Counted from the first letter of the stretch, positions 48,290 through 58,456 are shown. The stretch is 64,000 nucleotides of DNA from Streptomyces sp. NBC_01381 (GCF_026340305.1 NZ_JAPEPI010000002.1:1736001-1800000), one strand, 5' to 3'. Notes: generated from the letters alone by a model not told the origin. Numbers and translations: made by a program.

Positions 48290-49423
48290 ATGACCGGCAC
48301 CACCGGCGCCCCCGCGCCCTTCACCGCCGACGACTACCGGGCCCGCATGGAGCGCGCCGCGGCCTCCGCGGCGGACGCGGGGCTCGCCGGGCTGCTCGTC
48401 GCGCCGGGCCCCGACCTCGCCTGGCTCACCGGCTATCAGCCGACCGCGGCCACCGAGCGGCTCACCGTCCTCGTGCTCGCCGCGGGCCAGGACCCGGTGC
48501 TCGTGGTGCCCACGCTCGAAGCCCCGGACGCCGAACGGGCCGCGGGCGCGGGCGCGCTTTCCCTGCGCGACTGGACCGACGGCAAGGACCCCTACGCCGT
48601 GACCGCGCCGCTGCTCGACGCCGACGGCCGCTTCGGGATCAGCGACAACGCCTGGGCGATGCACCTCATCGGCTTCCAGAAGGAGCTGCCGGGCACCTCC
48701 TACGCGTCCCTCACCGAAGCACTCCCCATGCTCCGCGCGGTCAAGGACGCCGCGGAACTGGAGCGCATGGCGGCGGCCGGTGCCGCCGCCGACGCGACGT
48801 ACGAAGAGATCCAGAAGGTGCGCTTCGCGGGCCGCAAGGAGACCGACGTCGCGGCCGATCTCGCCGATCTGCTCAGGCAGTTCGGGCACTCCCAGGTCGA
48901 CTTCACCGTCGTCGGCTCGGGACCGAACGGCGCCAATCCGCACCACGAGGCGGGCGATCGCGTCATCGAGCACGGCGACATGGTCGTACTCGACTTCGGC
49001 GGCCTGATGCACGGCTACGGCTCGGACACCTCGCGCACGGTGCACGTCGGCGAGCCCGATGCCGAGGAGCGGCGGGTGCACGACGTGGTGCGCGAGGCGC
49101 AGGCGGCGGGCTGTGCGGCGGTGCGGCCCGGGGCGGCCTGCCAGGACGTCGACCGGGCGGCCCGCGCGGTGATCACCGAGTTCGGCTACGGCGATCGCTT
49201 CATCCACCGCACCGGGCACGGCATCGGCGTCACCACCCATGAGCCGCCCTACATGATCGAGGGCGAGGAACTGCCGCTCGTGCCGGGCATGTGCTTCTCC
49301 GTGGAGCCCGGCATCTATCTGCCGGGCCGCTTCGGAGTGCGCATCGAGGACATCGTGACGGTCACGGATGACGGGGGTCGGCGGCTCAACGCCACCGCTC
49401 GCGAGCTGGCGATCGTCGACTGA
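48290..49423 (+). CDS. M24-family metallopeptidase (Xaa-Pro dipeptidase-like)
   Basis: 377 aa. The N-terminal ~130 residues are the creatinase-like domain (AGLLVAPGPDLAWLTGYQPT). The C-terminal pita-bread domain has all five metal ligands: VVLDFGG (D), GYGSDTSRTVH (D), HRTGHGIG (H), CFSVEPGIYLPG (E) and RIEDIVTVT (E). It cleaves N-terminal residues next to proline. No signal peptide, so cytosolic peptide turnover. GGAGG lies just before the ATG at 48290. A solo gene with a housekeeping role. Confidence 0.9.
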   Translation: MTGTTGAPAPFTADDYRARMERAAASAADAGLAGLLVAPGPDLAWLTGYQPTAATERLTVLVLAAGQDPVLVVPTLEAPDAERAAGAGALSLRDWTDGKDPYAVTAPLLDADGRFGISDNAWAMHLIGFQKELPGTSYASLTEALPMLRAVKDAAELERMAAAGAAADATYEEIQKVRFAGRKETDVAADLADLLRQFGHSQVDFTVVGSGPNGANPHHEAGDRVIEHGDMVVLDFGGLMHGYGSDTSRTVHVGEPDAEERRVHDVVREAQAAGCAAVRPGAACQDVDRAARAVITEFGYGDRFIHRTGHGIGVTTHEPPYMIEGEELPLVPGMCFSVEPGIYLPGRFGVRIEDIVTVTDDGGRRLNATARELAIVD

Positions 49424-49438
49424 CCCCGGCCTTCGGGC

Positions 49439-51184
49439 TCATGGCGTCGCGACGACCGCGCACGACTCGGCGGGCAGTCGCAGCAGCCCGTCCGCGCCCG
49501 GCGCCGTGACCGGCTCCCACGCGGCGAGCACCCGCGCGCCCCGGCCGCCCACGGGGACGTCGGCCGCCTCCTTGCCGAGGTTCACGGCGATCCGCAGATC
49601 GCCGCGCCGGACCGCGAACCACCGCGCCCCTTCGTCGTACGCGACCCGGACCGCCGCCAGGTCCGGGTCGATGAGGTCGGCGCGGGAGCGCCGCAGGGCG
49701 ATCAGTTCGCGGTGCCAGGCGAGCACGCGCGCGTGGGGGTCGGTCAGCGGCTCCGCCCAGTCGAGACAGGAGCGGTTCCGGGTGGCCGGGTCCTGCGGGT
49801 CGGGGATGTCCGCCTCCGCCCAGCCGTGTTCCGCGAACTCCCGCCGTCTGCCCCGGCGCACGGCGTCCGCGAGTTCGGCGTCGGTGTGGTCGGTGAAGAA
49901 CTGCCAGGGTGTGGCCGCGCCCCACTCCTCGCCCATGAACAGCATCGGCGTGAACGGCCCGGTGAGGGTCAGCGCGGCCGCGCAGGCGAGCAGACCGGGG
50001 GAGAGCGTCGCGGAGAGCCGGTCTCCTTGGGCGCGGTTGCCCACCTGGTCGTGGGTCTGCGCATAGCCGAGGAAGCGGTATCCGGGCGTCCGGGCGCGGT
50101 CCACGGGGCGGCCGTGCCGGCGCCCCCGGAACGTCGAGTACGTACCGTCGTGGAAGAAGCCACCGGTCAGCGTCTTGGCGAGCGCGGCGAAGGGTGCCTC
50201 GGCGAAGTCCGCGTAGTAGCCGTGCGCTTCACCGGTGAGCGCCGCGTGCAGCGCGTGGTGGTAGTCGTCGTTCCACTGCGCGTCCAGGCCCAGGCCGCCC
50301 TCCGCGCGCGGGGTGACGGTCCGCGGGTCGCCCTGATCCGACTCGGCGATCAGCGCGAGCGGTCGGCCGAGCTCTTCGGAGAGTCCGTCCACGGCGGCGG
50401 ACAACTCCTCCAGGAAGTGGCACGCGCGCGTGTCCCGCAGCGCGTGCACCGCGTCCAGGCGCAGACCGTCCAGACGGTAGTCGCGCAGCCAGGCGAGCGC
50501 GCTGCCGATCAGATACGCGCGGACCTCGTCCGAGCCGGGTGCGTCGAGGTTGACGGCGGCGCCCCACGGAGTGTGGTGGGTCTCGGTGAAGTACGGCCCG
50601 AACGCGGGCAGGTGGTTGCCCGACGGGCCGAGGTGGTTGTGCACCACGTCGAGCACGACACCGATGCCGTGCGCGTGCGCCGCGTCGACAAATCGTTTCA
50701 GTGCCTCGGGGCCGCCGTACGGCTCGTGCACGGCCCACGGCGACACGCCCTCGTATCCCCAGCCGTGCCGCCCGGGGAACGGGCAGAGCGGCATCAACTC
50801 CACGTGGGATACGCCCAGTTCCGCGAGATGGCCGAGCCGCCCGGCGGCCGAGTCGAGCGTGCCGTCCGGTGTGTACGTCCCCACGTGCAGCTCGTACAGG
50901 ACGGCGTCCCGCACCGCGCGGCCCGTCCACGGCGCGCGCCACGCGTACCGCTCGTGGTCGACGACCGCGCTGAGCCCGTCGGGTCCTTCCGGCTGGCGCC
51001 GCGAGCGGGGATCGGGCAGGACGGGACCCCCGTCGAGCGAGAAGCCGTACCGCGCCCCGTCCTGCGCCGCGACCTCCGCCGTCCACCATCCGGGGCGGCC
51101 GTCGGCGCGCTCCAGCGCGTGCGTGGCGTCGTCGCACTGCAACGTGACCCGCTCGGCCTCCGGTGCCCACACCTCGAACTCCAC
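49439..51184 (-). CDS. treZ: Malto-oligosyltrehalose trehalohydrolase TreZ
   Basis: 581 aa from the GTG at 51184, which has a GAGGGGGA ribosome site 7 nt away and gives VEFEVWAPEAERVTLQ, the expected N-terminus; in-frame starts further upstream (51220, 51250) are less likely. GH13 family: nucleophile D in GLRLDAVHAL, acid/base E in LIAESD, and the transition-state D in AQTHDQVGNR. It frees trehalose from the end of maltooligosyl-trehalose made by TreY. treY is ~3.4 kb away on the same strand, with two or three genes between, so they are probably separate transcripts. Confidence 0.93.
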   Translation of the reverse strand: MEFEVWAPEAERVTLQCDDATHALERADGRPGWWTAEVAAQDGARYGFSLDGGPVLPDPRSRRQPEGPDGLSAVVDHERYAWRAPWTGRAVRDAVLYELHVGTYTPDGTLDSAAGRLGHLAELGVSHVELMPLCPFPGRHGWGYEGVSPWAVHEPYGGPEALKRFVDAAHAHGIGVVLDVVHNHLGPSGNHLPAFGPYFTETHHTPWGAAVNLDAPGSDEVRAYLIGSALAWLRDYRLDGLRLDAVHALRDTRACHFLEELSAAVDGLSEELGRPLALIAESDQGDPRTVTPRAEGGLGLDAQWNDDYHHALHAALTGEAHGYYADFAEAPFAALAKTLTGGFFHDGTYSTFRGRRHGRPVDRARTPGYRFLGYAQTHDQVGNRAQGDRLSATLSPGLLACAAALTLTGPFTPMLFMGEEWGAATPWQFFTDHTDAELADAVRRGRRREFAEHGWAEADIPDPQDPATRNRSCLDWAEPLTDPHARVLAWHRELIALRRSRADLIDPDLAAVRVAYDEGARWFAVRRGDLRIAVNLGKEAADVPVGGRGARVLAAWEPVTAPGADGLLRLPAESCAVVATP

Positions 51185-51328
51185 TGACACTTCCCCCTCG
51201 TTCGTCGTCCTGCCCGTCATACTGTCCCGTCCGTCAGTACGCCCGACCATCGTGCTTCAGAAGTGATCGTCCCGCGGTCGTTCCGCGTTTTCTGGACACC
51301 CCGGCCGACCTGCCCGACAATCACCAGG

Positions 51329-51880
51329 GTGACGTCGTCCTTTGAGATCCACACGTACCCCGCGCGGCTGACCGATGCCGAGCGCGACAGGGCGCTTGAC
51401 GTGCTCAGAGAAGGCGCTGCCCTCGGCAAGCTGTCGCACGAGACGTTCGTGCGGCGCATGGAGCTCGCGCTGGCCGCCCGGCAGCCCGACGAACTCGCGG
51501 CGCTCACCGCCGATCTGCGCTCCGAGGGCCGCTTCTCGCGCCTCGTGTTCGGCACCGTCGGCGCCGTATCCGGATTCACCGTCCGGCTGCGCAGGGCCTG
51601 GCAGGCCGAGCGGCTGCCGAAGCTGCTGCTTCCGGTGCCGGGCAATCCGCATCCGCTGCGGATCGGCCGTGACCCGGCGAACGGCCTGCGGCTGAGCCAT
51701 GACACGGTGTCACGGGTGCACGCCGAGCTGAGCCGGCAGGGCGGCATGTGGGTCCTTCGCGACCTCGGCTCGACCAACGGCACGTCCGTGAACGGCCGCA
51801 GGGTGATCGGCGCCGCCGTGGTGCAGGACGGCGATCAGGTGAGCTTCGGGACGATGTCGTTCCGGCTCGCTGTTTCCTGA
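51329..51880 (+). CDS. DUF1707-FHA domain protein
   Basis: 183 aa from a GTG at 51329 (VTSSFEIHTYPARL); codons upstream in the same frame lack gene character, and the mRNA may be almost leaderless. Residues 1-~65 are DUF1707 (DAERDRALDVLREGAALGKL, ARQPDELAALTADL). The C-terminal ~90 residues are an FHA domain with the phosphothreonine-binding motifs IGRDPANGLRL, VSRVHAEL and LGSTNGTSVNG. It reads phosphothreonine on a partner and is soluble; the partner kinase is unknown. Divergent from treZ. Confidence 0.88.
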   Translation: MTSSFEIHTYPARLTDAERDRALDVLREGAALGKLSHETFVRRMELALAARQPDELAALTADLRSEGRFSRLVFGTVGAVSGFTVRLRRAWQAERLPKLLLPVPGNPHPLRIGRDPANGLRLSHDTVSRVHAELSRQGGMWVLRDLGSTNGTSVNGRRVIGAAVVQDGDQVSFGTMSFRLAVS

Positions 51881-51898
51881 AGCGGAGGGCTGGTCGGG

Positions 51899-53149
51899 TC
51901 AGTCGCCCCGCACGCGCGCGTGCCGTGCCGCCGCGACCGTCGTCCGTGACTGGTGCTCGACCTGGTGCTCGACCGGTACCCAACGGGCCTTGAACCGCTC
52001 GGCGAACGCGTCGCTCCAGTGCACGACCAGCCGTTCGAGCCGGGGAGCGGCCTGGTCGCCCGCCGCGTCCAGGACCCGCAGCGCCATCGCGGCCGCCCGC
52101 AGCGGCAGCCGGCGCCCGAAGGCGTCGACGCTGCCGATGTACGCCATGGAGGTCCCCGCGGGCGGCAGCGTGTCCCAGTCGTCGGCGAGGCCGGGCACCA
52201 GGTCGAGCGCCCAGCGCGCCGCGCGCATCAGCGGACCCTGCGCCCGGGGCAGCCGCGGCAGCGCGTCGCCGAGAATCTCCTCGACGAGACGGGCGTCGTG
52301 GCGCAGCCGCTGTGCCATGCCGCGCAGCGCGAGCACGGGCGCGGGATGGACGGCGATGTCGTCCACGAGGTCGCTCGCCCACATCGGGACCTCGACGATC
52401 GCGGTCAGGCCGCCGTAGCGGTGCGCGTGATGCCAGGTGGTGTGCCGGGCGTCCTCGGGCAGGCTCGGATAGGCGGCCGCCGAGCCGGGGCCCGGCAGCA
52501 CATGGACGCCCGGTCCCGACACCGGCCAGCCCGCGGCGTCCGACGCCCCCGTCTCGACCGGGATGTGCAGCTCGGCCGCCGACTTGGCGAAGGGCTCGGC
52601 GAGCCCAGGGATGTCCCTGGTCAGCTGCACCCAGCTGCCGCCCAGGTCGGTGCCGTGCAGGGACACCTGCAAGTAGGGCCGCAGTTCGTCGATGACGCCG
52701 GTCAGGGCGCGGGTCTCCGGCGGCAGCCGGTCGGGCGGAAGCACGGAGGGCGACCACTCCGGCTGCTCCGGTCCTGCGGGCCGGAAGAAGTGCCGGTGGT
52801 AGTCGAGGAGGGTGCGCGGGGCGGGCGTGCGGTGCAGGGCCGCGCCGTCCGGATCGGCGCACAGGAGGAAGTGCCAGGAGGTGTCGGCGCGCAGGCCCTG
52901 GTCCCGCAGCGTCCACTCCGCGAGGTGCAGCAGCGTCGAACCGCCCGCCGGTTCGTTGGAGTGCGCGCCCGCGACGACCAGGACGGCGTGCGGGGAGCGT
53001 CCGACGGACAGCAGGTACAGGGGCCGGCCCGCGCGCGATGCGCCGACCTGACGCAGTGTGCTCAACTCGGGGCGGTGTGCCGCCAACTCCCTTGCGGACA
53101 GCACCAGTTCGGCCACATTGGGATAGCGCTGCTCCGCCAGTTGACTCAC
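51899..53149 (-). CDS. M14-family zinc carboxypeptidase-like protein
   Basis: 416 aa from GTG 53149 (VSQLAEQRYPNVAEL); a TTG at 53206 would add 19 residues and is weaker. Zinc-binding HxxE is in GAHSNEPAGG, the third ligand in QVSLHGTDLGG, and the catalytic glutamate in TAIVEVPMW. These match the M14 carboxypeptidase fold. There is no signal peptide, so the substrate is probably cytosolic or the enzyme acts on peptidoglycan-type or modified peptides. 18 bp after the FHA gene, convergent. The region 53150-53380 upstream contains no recognisable promoter. Confidence 0.8.
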   Translation of the reverse strand: MSQLAEQRYPNVAELVLSARELAAHRPELSTLRQVGASRAGRPLYLLSVGRSPHAVLVVAGAHSNEPAGGSTLLHLAEWTLRDQGLRADTSWHFLLCADPDGAALHRTPAPRTLLDYHRHFFRPAGPEQPEWSPSVLPPDRLPPETRALTGVIDELRPYLQVSLHGTDLGGSWVQLTRDIPGLAEPFAKSAAELHIPVETGASDAAGWPVSGPGVHVLPGPGSAAAYPSLPEDARHTTWHHAHRYGGLTAIVEVPMWASDLVDDIAVHPAPVLALRGMAQRLRHDARLVEEILGDALPRLPRAQGPLMRAARWALDLVPGLADDWDTLPPAGTSMAYIGSVDAFGRRLPLRAAAMALRVLDAAGDQAAPRLERLVVHWSDAFAERFKARWVPVEHQVEHQSRTTVAAARHARVRGD

Positions 53150-53380
53150 CCCCGTCTTGTCCGCTGACGCATTGGGCAGTACGCCACGGGGTCGGGCGGG
53201 TGTCAAGCGTCCGGCGCAGCGGTGTCACCGCGCCACGCCTGGCCTGCGTGCTCGCCTCACCCGAACGGTCGTACGGGAACTGCGTGCGGTGGCCCGTGGT
53301 GGTCCCCTGATACCCCAGGAAGTCCCCTGAAACCCCAACGCACGGCACCCGCCGCGCTGAGCCAGAGGCGGTAGCCGGCG

Positions 53381-54669
53381 GTGCGTAGCCTTCCAGGCGT
53401 GAGCGGGATACCCCCGGCGGTGCAGTCCCCGTCCGGCTTTGGCAGCTCGGCCCCTCTTGGGCACCGTCTGTCACCGGCTTCGCCGAGTTCGTCCTCAAAC
53501 GCCGGACGGGCTGGAATGCCTCCGCCGGGTTCGTCGTCGGACGCCGGACGGGCTGGATTGCCTCCGCCGGGTTCGTCGTCGAGCGACGGACGGGCTGTAG
53601 TTGCCACGCCCAGTCTGCTGTCTCCCGGCGTCGAGCTTGATCCGTATCCGTTCTATCGCGTCCTCCGGGAGGACTTCCCGCTCGTTCGGGACGAGCTTTT
53701 CGGGGCCTGGCTCGTCAGTCGGTACGTGGATGTGCGGGGCGTGCTCGGGGATGTGCGGTTCGGTGCGCCGCCCCCGGAGAGGGGCCCCGGGAACGCCGTG
53801 GGGCGGCGGGCCGTCGCGGCGGTCGACGCCGCGGTCGAGCGGACCGCCTATGTTCTTGCGCGGCGCATCGCGGGGCGCAGGGAGGTCGACCTTGTCGCCG
53901 AGTTCTGCGGGTGGCTGCCCGCCGCGGCCGCTGTCGCCGCGCTGGGGCTGCCCTACGAAGACGCCGCGCGCGTCCAGGAGTGGTGCCGTGCGGGCCTCAC
54001 GGGGGTCGGCGACGCGGAGGGGCACCCGGAGCTCGCGGGCCTGCTGCGCCCGCTCATCGCGCGGCGTCGTGCCCACCCCGGGGCGGACCTGCTGTCCGTG
54101 CTGTGCGGCGCCCGGGTGGACGGGCGGCCGCTGTCCGACGAGACCGTCACGCGCCTCGCCGGAACCCTCATCGGTGGCGGCGGCGAGGCCACCGCCCTCG
54201 CGCTCGCCTCGTTCCTCGCCAACCTCCTCGACCACCCCGCACAGTTCGCCCTCGTCGGCGCCCGGCCCGAACTGATACCGGGCGCCTGGACGGAGTCCCT
54301 GCGCCGCGATCCGCCCACGCCCGTGGTGCTGCGACGGGCGACCGCGCCGATCGCCGTCGGCGGCACCACGCTCCCCGAGGGCGCCGTCGTGGCCTGCCTC
54401 GTCGGCGCCGCGGGCCGCGACCCGTACCGCTTCGCCGACCCCGACCGCTACGACATCTTCCGCGCGGACCGGAGAGCCTCGCGCTCGGCGGGGTCCCGTA
54501 CCCCTGCCTCGGCACCACCCTGGCCGCCCTCACCGCCCGACGGGGCCTGCAGGCCCTGCTCGACGTCATGCCGGGCCTGCGCTGGGCGCCGGGCTTCAGG
54601 CCGGTTCCCCAGGGACTGACGACCCGGGCTCCCCGGAAGCTTCTCGTACGTCCGGACCGACCCGCTTGA
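53381..54669 (+). pseudogene. Cytochrome P450 broken by a frameshift
   Basis: The first frame (from about 53381; true start unclear) encodes a P450 body up to FADPDRYDIFRADR, including the K-helix ExxR (ESLRRDPP) and an I-helix-like GGGGEATALALAS. At ~54466-54472 the frame breaks. The missing end continues in the neighbouring frame: ESLALGGVPYPCLGTTLAAL, with the heme-ligand cysteine, and on to VRPDRPA at 54669. One small indel would restore a complete gene. The N-terminus is distorted by 42-bp repeats. The last 74 bp overlap the treY 3' end. Confidence 0.75.
53501..53600. repeat. 42-bp tandem repeats of a dispersed Streptomyces motif
   Basis: GCCGGACGGGCTGGA and its continuation (CCTCCGCCGGGTTCGTCGTC) recur at 53501, 53543 and, degenerately, 53585, spaced 42 bp. 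It is preceded by TTCGTCCTCAAACGCC, which together with the repeat core I recall as a very common Streptomyces intergenic element. Confidence 0.75.
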
Positions 54670-57073
54670 CCCGCTCCAGGAGCACCACCGGCAGCTCCCC
54701 GAAAAGCTCCGCCACGCGCGCGTGCCCGGTGAACTCCCGCCCCGGAGTGAGCAGATCCGTCCACCGACCCTCCGGAAGCACCAGCTCCGTCGAGCGCCAG
54801 CCGCCCGCGTCCGTGAGGCGCAGGGAGAGGCGCGTCACCGCCGTCACCACCTCTCCGGAGCGGGCGAAGGCGACACAGTGCGTCGCGCCGGGGCCGCGCA
54901 CCGACAGCGGCTCGTACGTCGCCGCGCCGCCGAACAGTTCAGGGCGCCGGCCGCGCAGCCGCAGCGCGGCCGCCGTCACGGCCAGCTTCTCCTCCGAGAG
55001 GTCCCAGTGGTCACGGTGCTCCTCCAGGTGCTCAAGGACGTGCGGCTGGAACCGCACGGGCCGCCGGTTGTCCGGGTCCACCAGGGTGCGGCACTCGCCC
55101 TCCGTGCCCTGGTACAGGTCGGGCACCCCCGGCATCGTCAGCTGGAGCAGCGTCGCCCCGAGGACGTTCGCCCGCACATGCGGCCGCAGCCCGGCCGCGA
55201 ACTCCGCCACCGTGTAGAGCGGCGGCCCGCAAGGACCCGCCTCCGCGAACGCGGTCACGGCCTTCTCGTACGCCTCGTTCGGCTCGGTCCAGCTCGTGTG
55301 CAGGCCCGCCTCGCGCACATGCTTGAGCAGCGCCTGCTGCAGCCGCTCGTCGTAGGGGAAGCCGAACCCGACGGCCGTCTGCCAGGCGGCCCACGCCAGT
55401 TGGGGATCGGGCGCGCAGGTGCCGCCCACGCGCGAGGTCTGCTCGGTGACCTCGGCCAGGAGGTCGGCCCACCGTTGCGGGCACTGCGTGAGCACGGCGA
55501 TGCCCGCCCGCACATCGGCGCTGCGCTTGGTGTCGTGCGTGCTGAGCACCGTCCCCGTGTACGGCCAGTCGCGCTGCACGCGCGCGCAGTACGCGTGAAA
55601 GGCCTCCGGGGCAACCGCGGGACGCTCGGGAGAGCCGCCCACCTCCGCGGACGACAGGAGCGGTGCGTGCCGGTAGAACGCGGTGTCCTCGACCGCCTTG
55701 GCCCGCAGTGCCGACGACGTCTGCGCGAACCGCGCCCGGAAGGCGTCGACTCCCGGACCCGACCCGATCTTGCCGAGCGCCAGGTCCCGTACGACATCGA
55801 CGGCTTCGGCCTCCTCGCGCACGGTGAACGCGGCCTTGGCGTCGTCGGCGGCCGCCACCGTCAGGACGGAGGCCGGTTCGGCGCCCCCGGAGACGTACGG
55901 CCGGTAGACCGGAAGCCGCACGAGCAGCTCCTGGAGCGCGGAGCGCAGCGCCCACGGCGCGTGGTCGCGCAGTGCGGGGTGCGGGGCGCACAGCGCGGCC
56001 GCATCGCGGGTGAGACGGTCGGTCTCGGCGGCCAGCTCATGGGTGATGACCTTGTACGCGGCCCGCCGCACCGTGGCCCCCCAGTCGCCGCCCCGGTCGG
56101 CGGGCGGCGCCGTGAACCGCCGGTACTGGCCGAGGAGTTCACCGGCGCCCGCGGGGTCCGTGAACAGGCCGTCCAGGTGGCGCAGCGCGTCGTACCCGGT
56201 GGTGCCCGCGACGGGCCACGCGGCGGGCAGGCGTTCCCCGTCGGCGAGGATCTTCTCGACGACCGTCCAGCGCCCGCCGGTGGCCTCGTGCAGCCTCTGG
56301 AGGTACGCCCCCGGGTCCGCGAGGCCGTCGGGGTGGTCGATCCGCAGCCCCTCCACGACCCCCTCCCGCAGCAGTCCGAGCACCTTCCCGTGGGTCGCGT
56401 CGAACACCTCCGGGTCCTCGACCCGCACCCCGATGAGGTCCGAAATGGTGAAGAAGCGGCGGTAGTTGAGCTCCGTACGAGCCAGGCGCCACCATCCGAG
56501 CCGGTACCACTGCGCGTCCAGCAGCTTCGGCAACGGCAGCTCCTCGGTGCCTTCCCGGAGCGGAAACGCGTGCTCCTGGTAGCGCAGGACGTCCCCGTCG
56601 ACCCGCAGCCGCTCCAGCTCGTCCCCGATGCCCCGCGCGAGGACCGGCAGGAGCACCCGGCCCTCGCCCGCCTCCCAGTCGATGTCGAACCACCGTGCCC
56701 AGGGCGACGAAGGGCCTTCCCGGAGGGTCTCCCAGAGGGCGTGGTTGTGCCGCGGCACGGCCGCCATGTGGTTGGGCACGATGTCCACGACCAGACCGAT
56801 GCCGTGCGCCCGCGCGGTGCGCGAGAGCGCCCGCAGCCCCTCCTCGCCGCCCAGCTCGCCGCGCACGCGCGCGTGGTCCACGACGTCGTAGCCGTGCGCG
56901 GACCCCGGCACGGCTTCGAGCACCGGCGACAGATGCAGATGCGAGACACCGAGCGCGGCCAGATACGGCACGGCCGCCTCGGCGGCCGCGAACGGAAACT
57001 CCGGCTGCAGCTGCAGCCGGTAGGTGGCGGTCGGCGGAGGCGGAACCACGGGCACTGAGCGCTCTGGCGTCAT
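54596..57073 (-). CDS. treY: Maltooligosyl trehalose synthase TreY
   Basis: 825 aa, the usual length. GH13 family: N-terminal TATYRLQLQPEFPFAAAEAA, nucleophile D in GLRIDHPDGL, acid/base E in VVEKILADGERLP, and the third acid D in STHDTKRS. It converts the reducing end of an alpha-glucan into a trehalose unit, which TreZ then cuts off. Start ATG 57073 lies 81 bp from the divergent MFS start. Its 3' end overlaps the broken P450 by 74 bp on the opposite strand. Confidence 0.95.
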   Translation of the reverse strand: MTPERSVPVVPPPPTATYRLQLQPEFPFAAAEAAVPYLAALGVSHLHLSPVLEAVPGSAHGYDVVDHARVRGELGGEEGLRALSRTARAHGIGLVVDIVPNHMAAVPRHNHALWETLREGPSSPWARWFDIDWEAGEGRVLLPVLARGIGDELERLRVDGDVLRYQEHAFPLREGTEELPLPKLLDAQWYRLGWWRLARTELNYRRFFTISDLIGVRVEDPEVFDATHGKVLGLLREGVVEGLRIDHPDGLADPGAYLQRLHEATGGRWTVVEKILADGERLPAAWPVAGTTGYDALRHLDGLFTDPAGAGELLGQYRRFTAPPADRGGDWGATVRRAAYKVITHELAAETDRLTRDAAALCAPHPALRDHAPWALRSALQELLVRLPVYRPYVSGGAEPASVLTVAAADDAKAAFTVREEAEAVDVVRDLALGKIGSGPGVDAFRARFAQTSSALRAKAVEDTAFYRHAPLLSSAEVGGSPERPAVAPEAFHAYCARVQRDWPYTGTVLSTHDTKRSADVRAGIAVLTQCPQRWADLLAEVTEQTSRVGGTCAPDPQLAWAAWQTAVGFGFPYDERLQQALLKHVREAGLHTSWTEPNEAYEKAVTAFAEAGPCGPPLYTVAEFAAGLRPHVRANVLGATLLQLTMPGVPDLYQGTEGECRTLVDPDNRRPVRFQPHVLEHLEEHRDHWDLSEEKLAVTAAALRLRGRRPELFGGAATYEPLSVRGPGATHCVAFARSGEVVTAVTRLSLRLTDAGGWRSTELVLPEGRWTDLLTPGREFTGHARVAELFGELPVVLLERVKRVGPDVREASGEPGSSVPGEPA

Positions 57074-57154
57074 GCGAACGTACGTACCCGCCTGGCGGGC
57101 TTTCGTGCCATCGACTCATGCGTTCGGCCGCCAGGTCGTCGCTAGCTTCGGACG

Positions 57155-58456
57155 ATGGCTACGAAGGCACAGGTCGCACGGGACGCACAGAGTGAACGGG
57201 ACACGCCGGGCGCACGAGGGCTCCTGGACACCTACCGGGAAGTGATCGGGCACACCGGAGCGGCCCTTCCGGTGATCTCGTTCCTCGGCAGGCTCCCCGT
57301 GGCCATGATCCAGTTCGGCAGCGTCCTGCTGGTGACGGAGACCAGCGGATCGCTCGCCACCGGAGGCGTCGTGGCGTGTGCGCTCGCTCTCGGCCAGGTG
57401 ACCATGGGCCCGTTCGTCGGCCGCCTCGCGGACCGGCGCGGCCAGCGTGCCGTCGTGCTCGCCTTCTCGCTGCTCAACGCCGTGGCGATCGCCGCGTACA
57501 CGCTGGGCGCCCTCCTGGAGCTGTCCACGCCCGCCCTCGTCGTCCTCGCGGTCCTTGCCGGTGCGAGCATCCCGGGGATCGGCCCGCTGGCCCGTGCGCG
57601 CGCCGTTCCGCTGGTCCGCCGCGCGGGCGGTGACGACCGTCTGGTCAACACCGTGCTGTCCCTGGAGAGCACCATGGACGAGCTGTCCTTCGTGCTCGGC
57701 CCCGCCCTGGTGGGCCTCGCCGCCGTCGCCGCCCACCCGGCGTACGCCTTCGCGGCGGCCGCGCTCCTGGTCGCCGTCTGCGGCACGGGCTTCGCGCTGC
57801 ACCCCACAGGGCGGACGGTGCCCGCCGCCGGGCAGAAGGCGGCGCGCGGGCGTGAGGGCCGCCGACGCCTCCCGCGCGAGGTCTACGTCGTACGCGTCGG
57901 GCTCGTCTTCCTGGGCGTCCTGCTCGGCGCCTGTGGAGCGGGCATCACGGCCCTCACCGAGGAGTTGGGGCAGCCGGGCCAGGCGGGGCTCGTCTACGCC
58001 GCCATGGGGGTCATGAGCGCCGTCGTGGGGCTCTCCATGGCCGCGCTGCCCGAGCGGTTCGGCCTGTACGCGCGCTGGCGCCTCGCCACGGCCGCCGCGG
58101 CGCTCCTCTCGCTGCCGCTGGTGTGGACGCAGAGCATGACGGGCCTGTACCTCGTGGTGACCGTGTTCGGCGCCGTCTACGCCCCGAACCTCATCACCGG
58201 CTTCGGCCTGACCGAGCGCGCCTGCCCGCCGGGACGGCTCGCCGAGGGGATGACGTTCGCCGCGAGCGCCTTCGTCGGCGGCCAGGCGGTCACGCTCGCC
58301 GTGGCGGGACGCCTGGCCGAGTCGCACGGCCCAGGCGCGGCGTTCGCCCTCGGCAGCGCGGCCGCCGCCGTCGCCTTCCTGGTCGCGCTGATCGCCCGCC
58401 CGGGGACCCGCGCCGGCGGCACCGCCGAGGTCACGCCGGGCGCTGCAGGACCGTGA
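57155..58456 (+). CDS. MFS transporter
   Basis: 433 aa, about twelve hydrophobic segments. The A-motif-like loop is VGRLADRRGQRAVVL. Charged residues between TM6 and TM7 (GQKAARGREGRRRLPRE) fit the central loop. It resembles drug/metabolite efflux MFS pumps of actinobacteria. It is divergent from treY and ends 26 bp inside the 3' end of glgX on the other strand. Substrate unknown. Confidence 0.85.
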   Translation: MATKAQVARDAQSERDTPGARGLLDTYREVIGHTGAALPVISFLGRLPVAMIQFGSVLLVTETSGSLATGGVVACALALGQVTMGPFVGRLADRRGQRAVVLAFSLLNAVAIAAYTLGALLELSTPALVVLAVLAGASIPGIGPLARARAVPLVRRAGGDDRLVNTVLSLESTMDELSFVLGPALVGLAAVAAHPAYAFAAAALLVAVCGTGFALHPTGRTVPAAGQKAARGREGRRRLPREVYVVRVGLVFLGVLLGACGAGITALTEELGQPGQAGLVYAAMGVMSAVVGLSMAALPERFGLYARWRLATAAAALLSLPLVWTQSMTGLYLVVTVFGAVYAPNLITGFGLTERACPPGRLAEGMTFAASAFVGGQAVTLAVAGRLAESHGPGAAFALGSAAAAVAFLVALIARPGTRAGGTAEVTPGAAGP

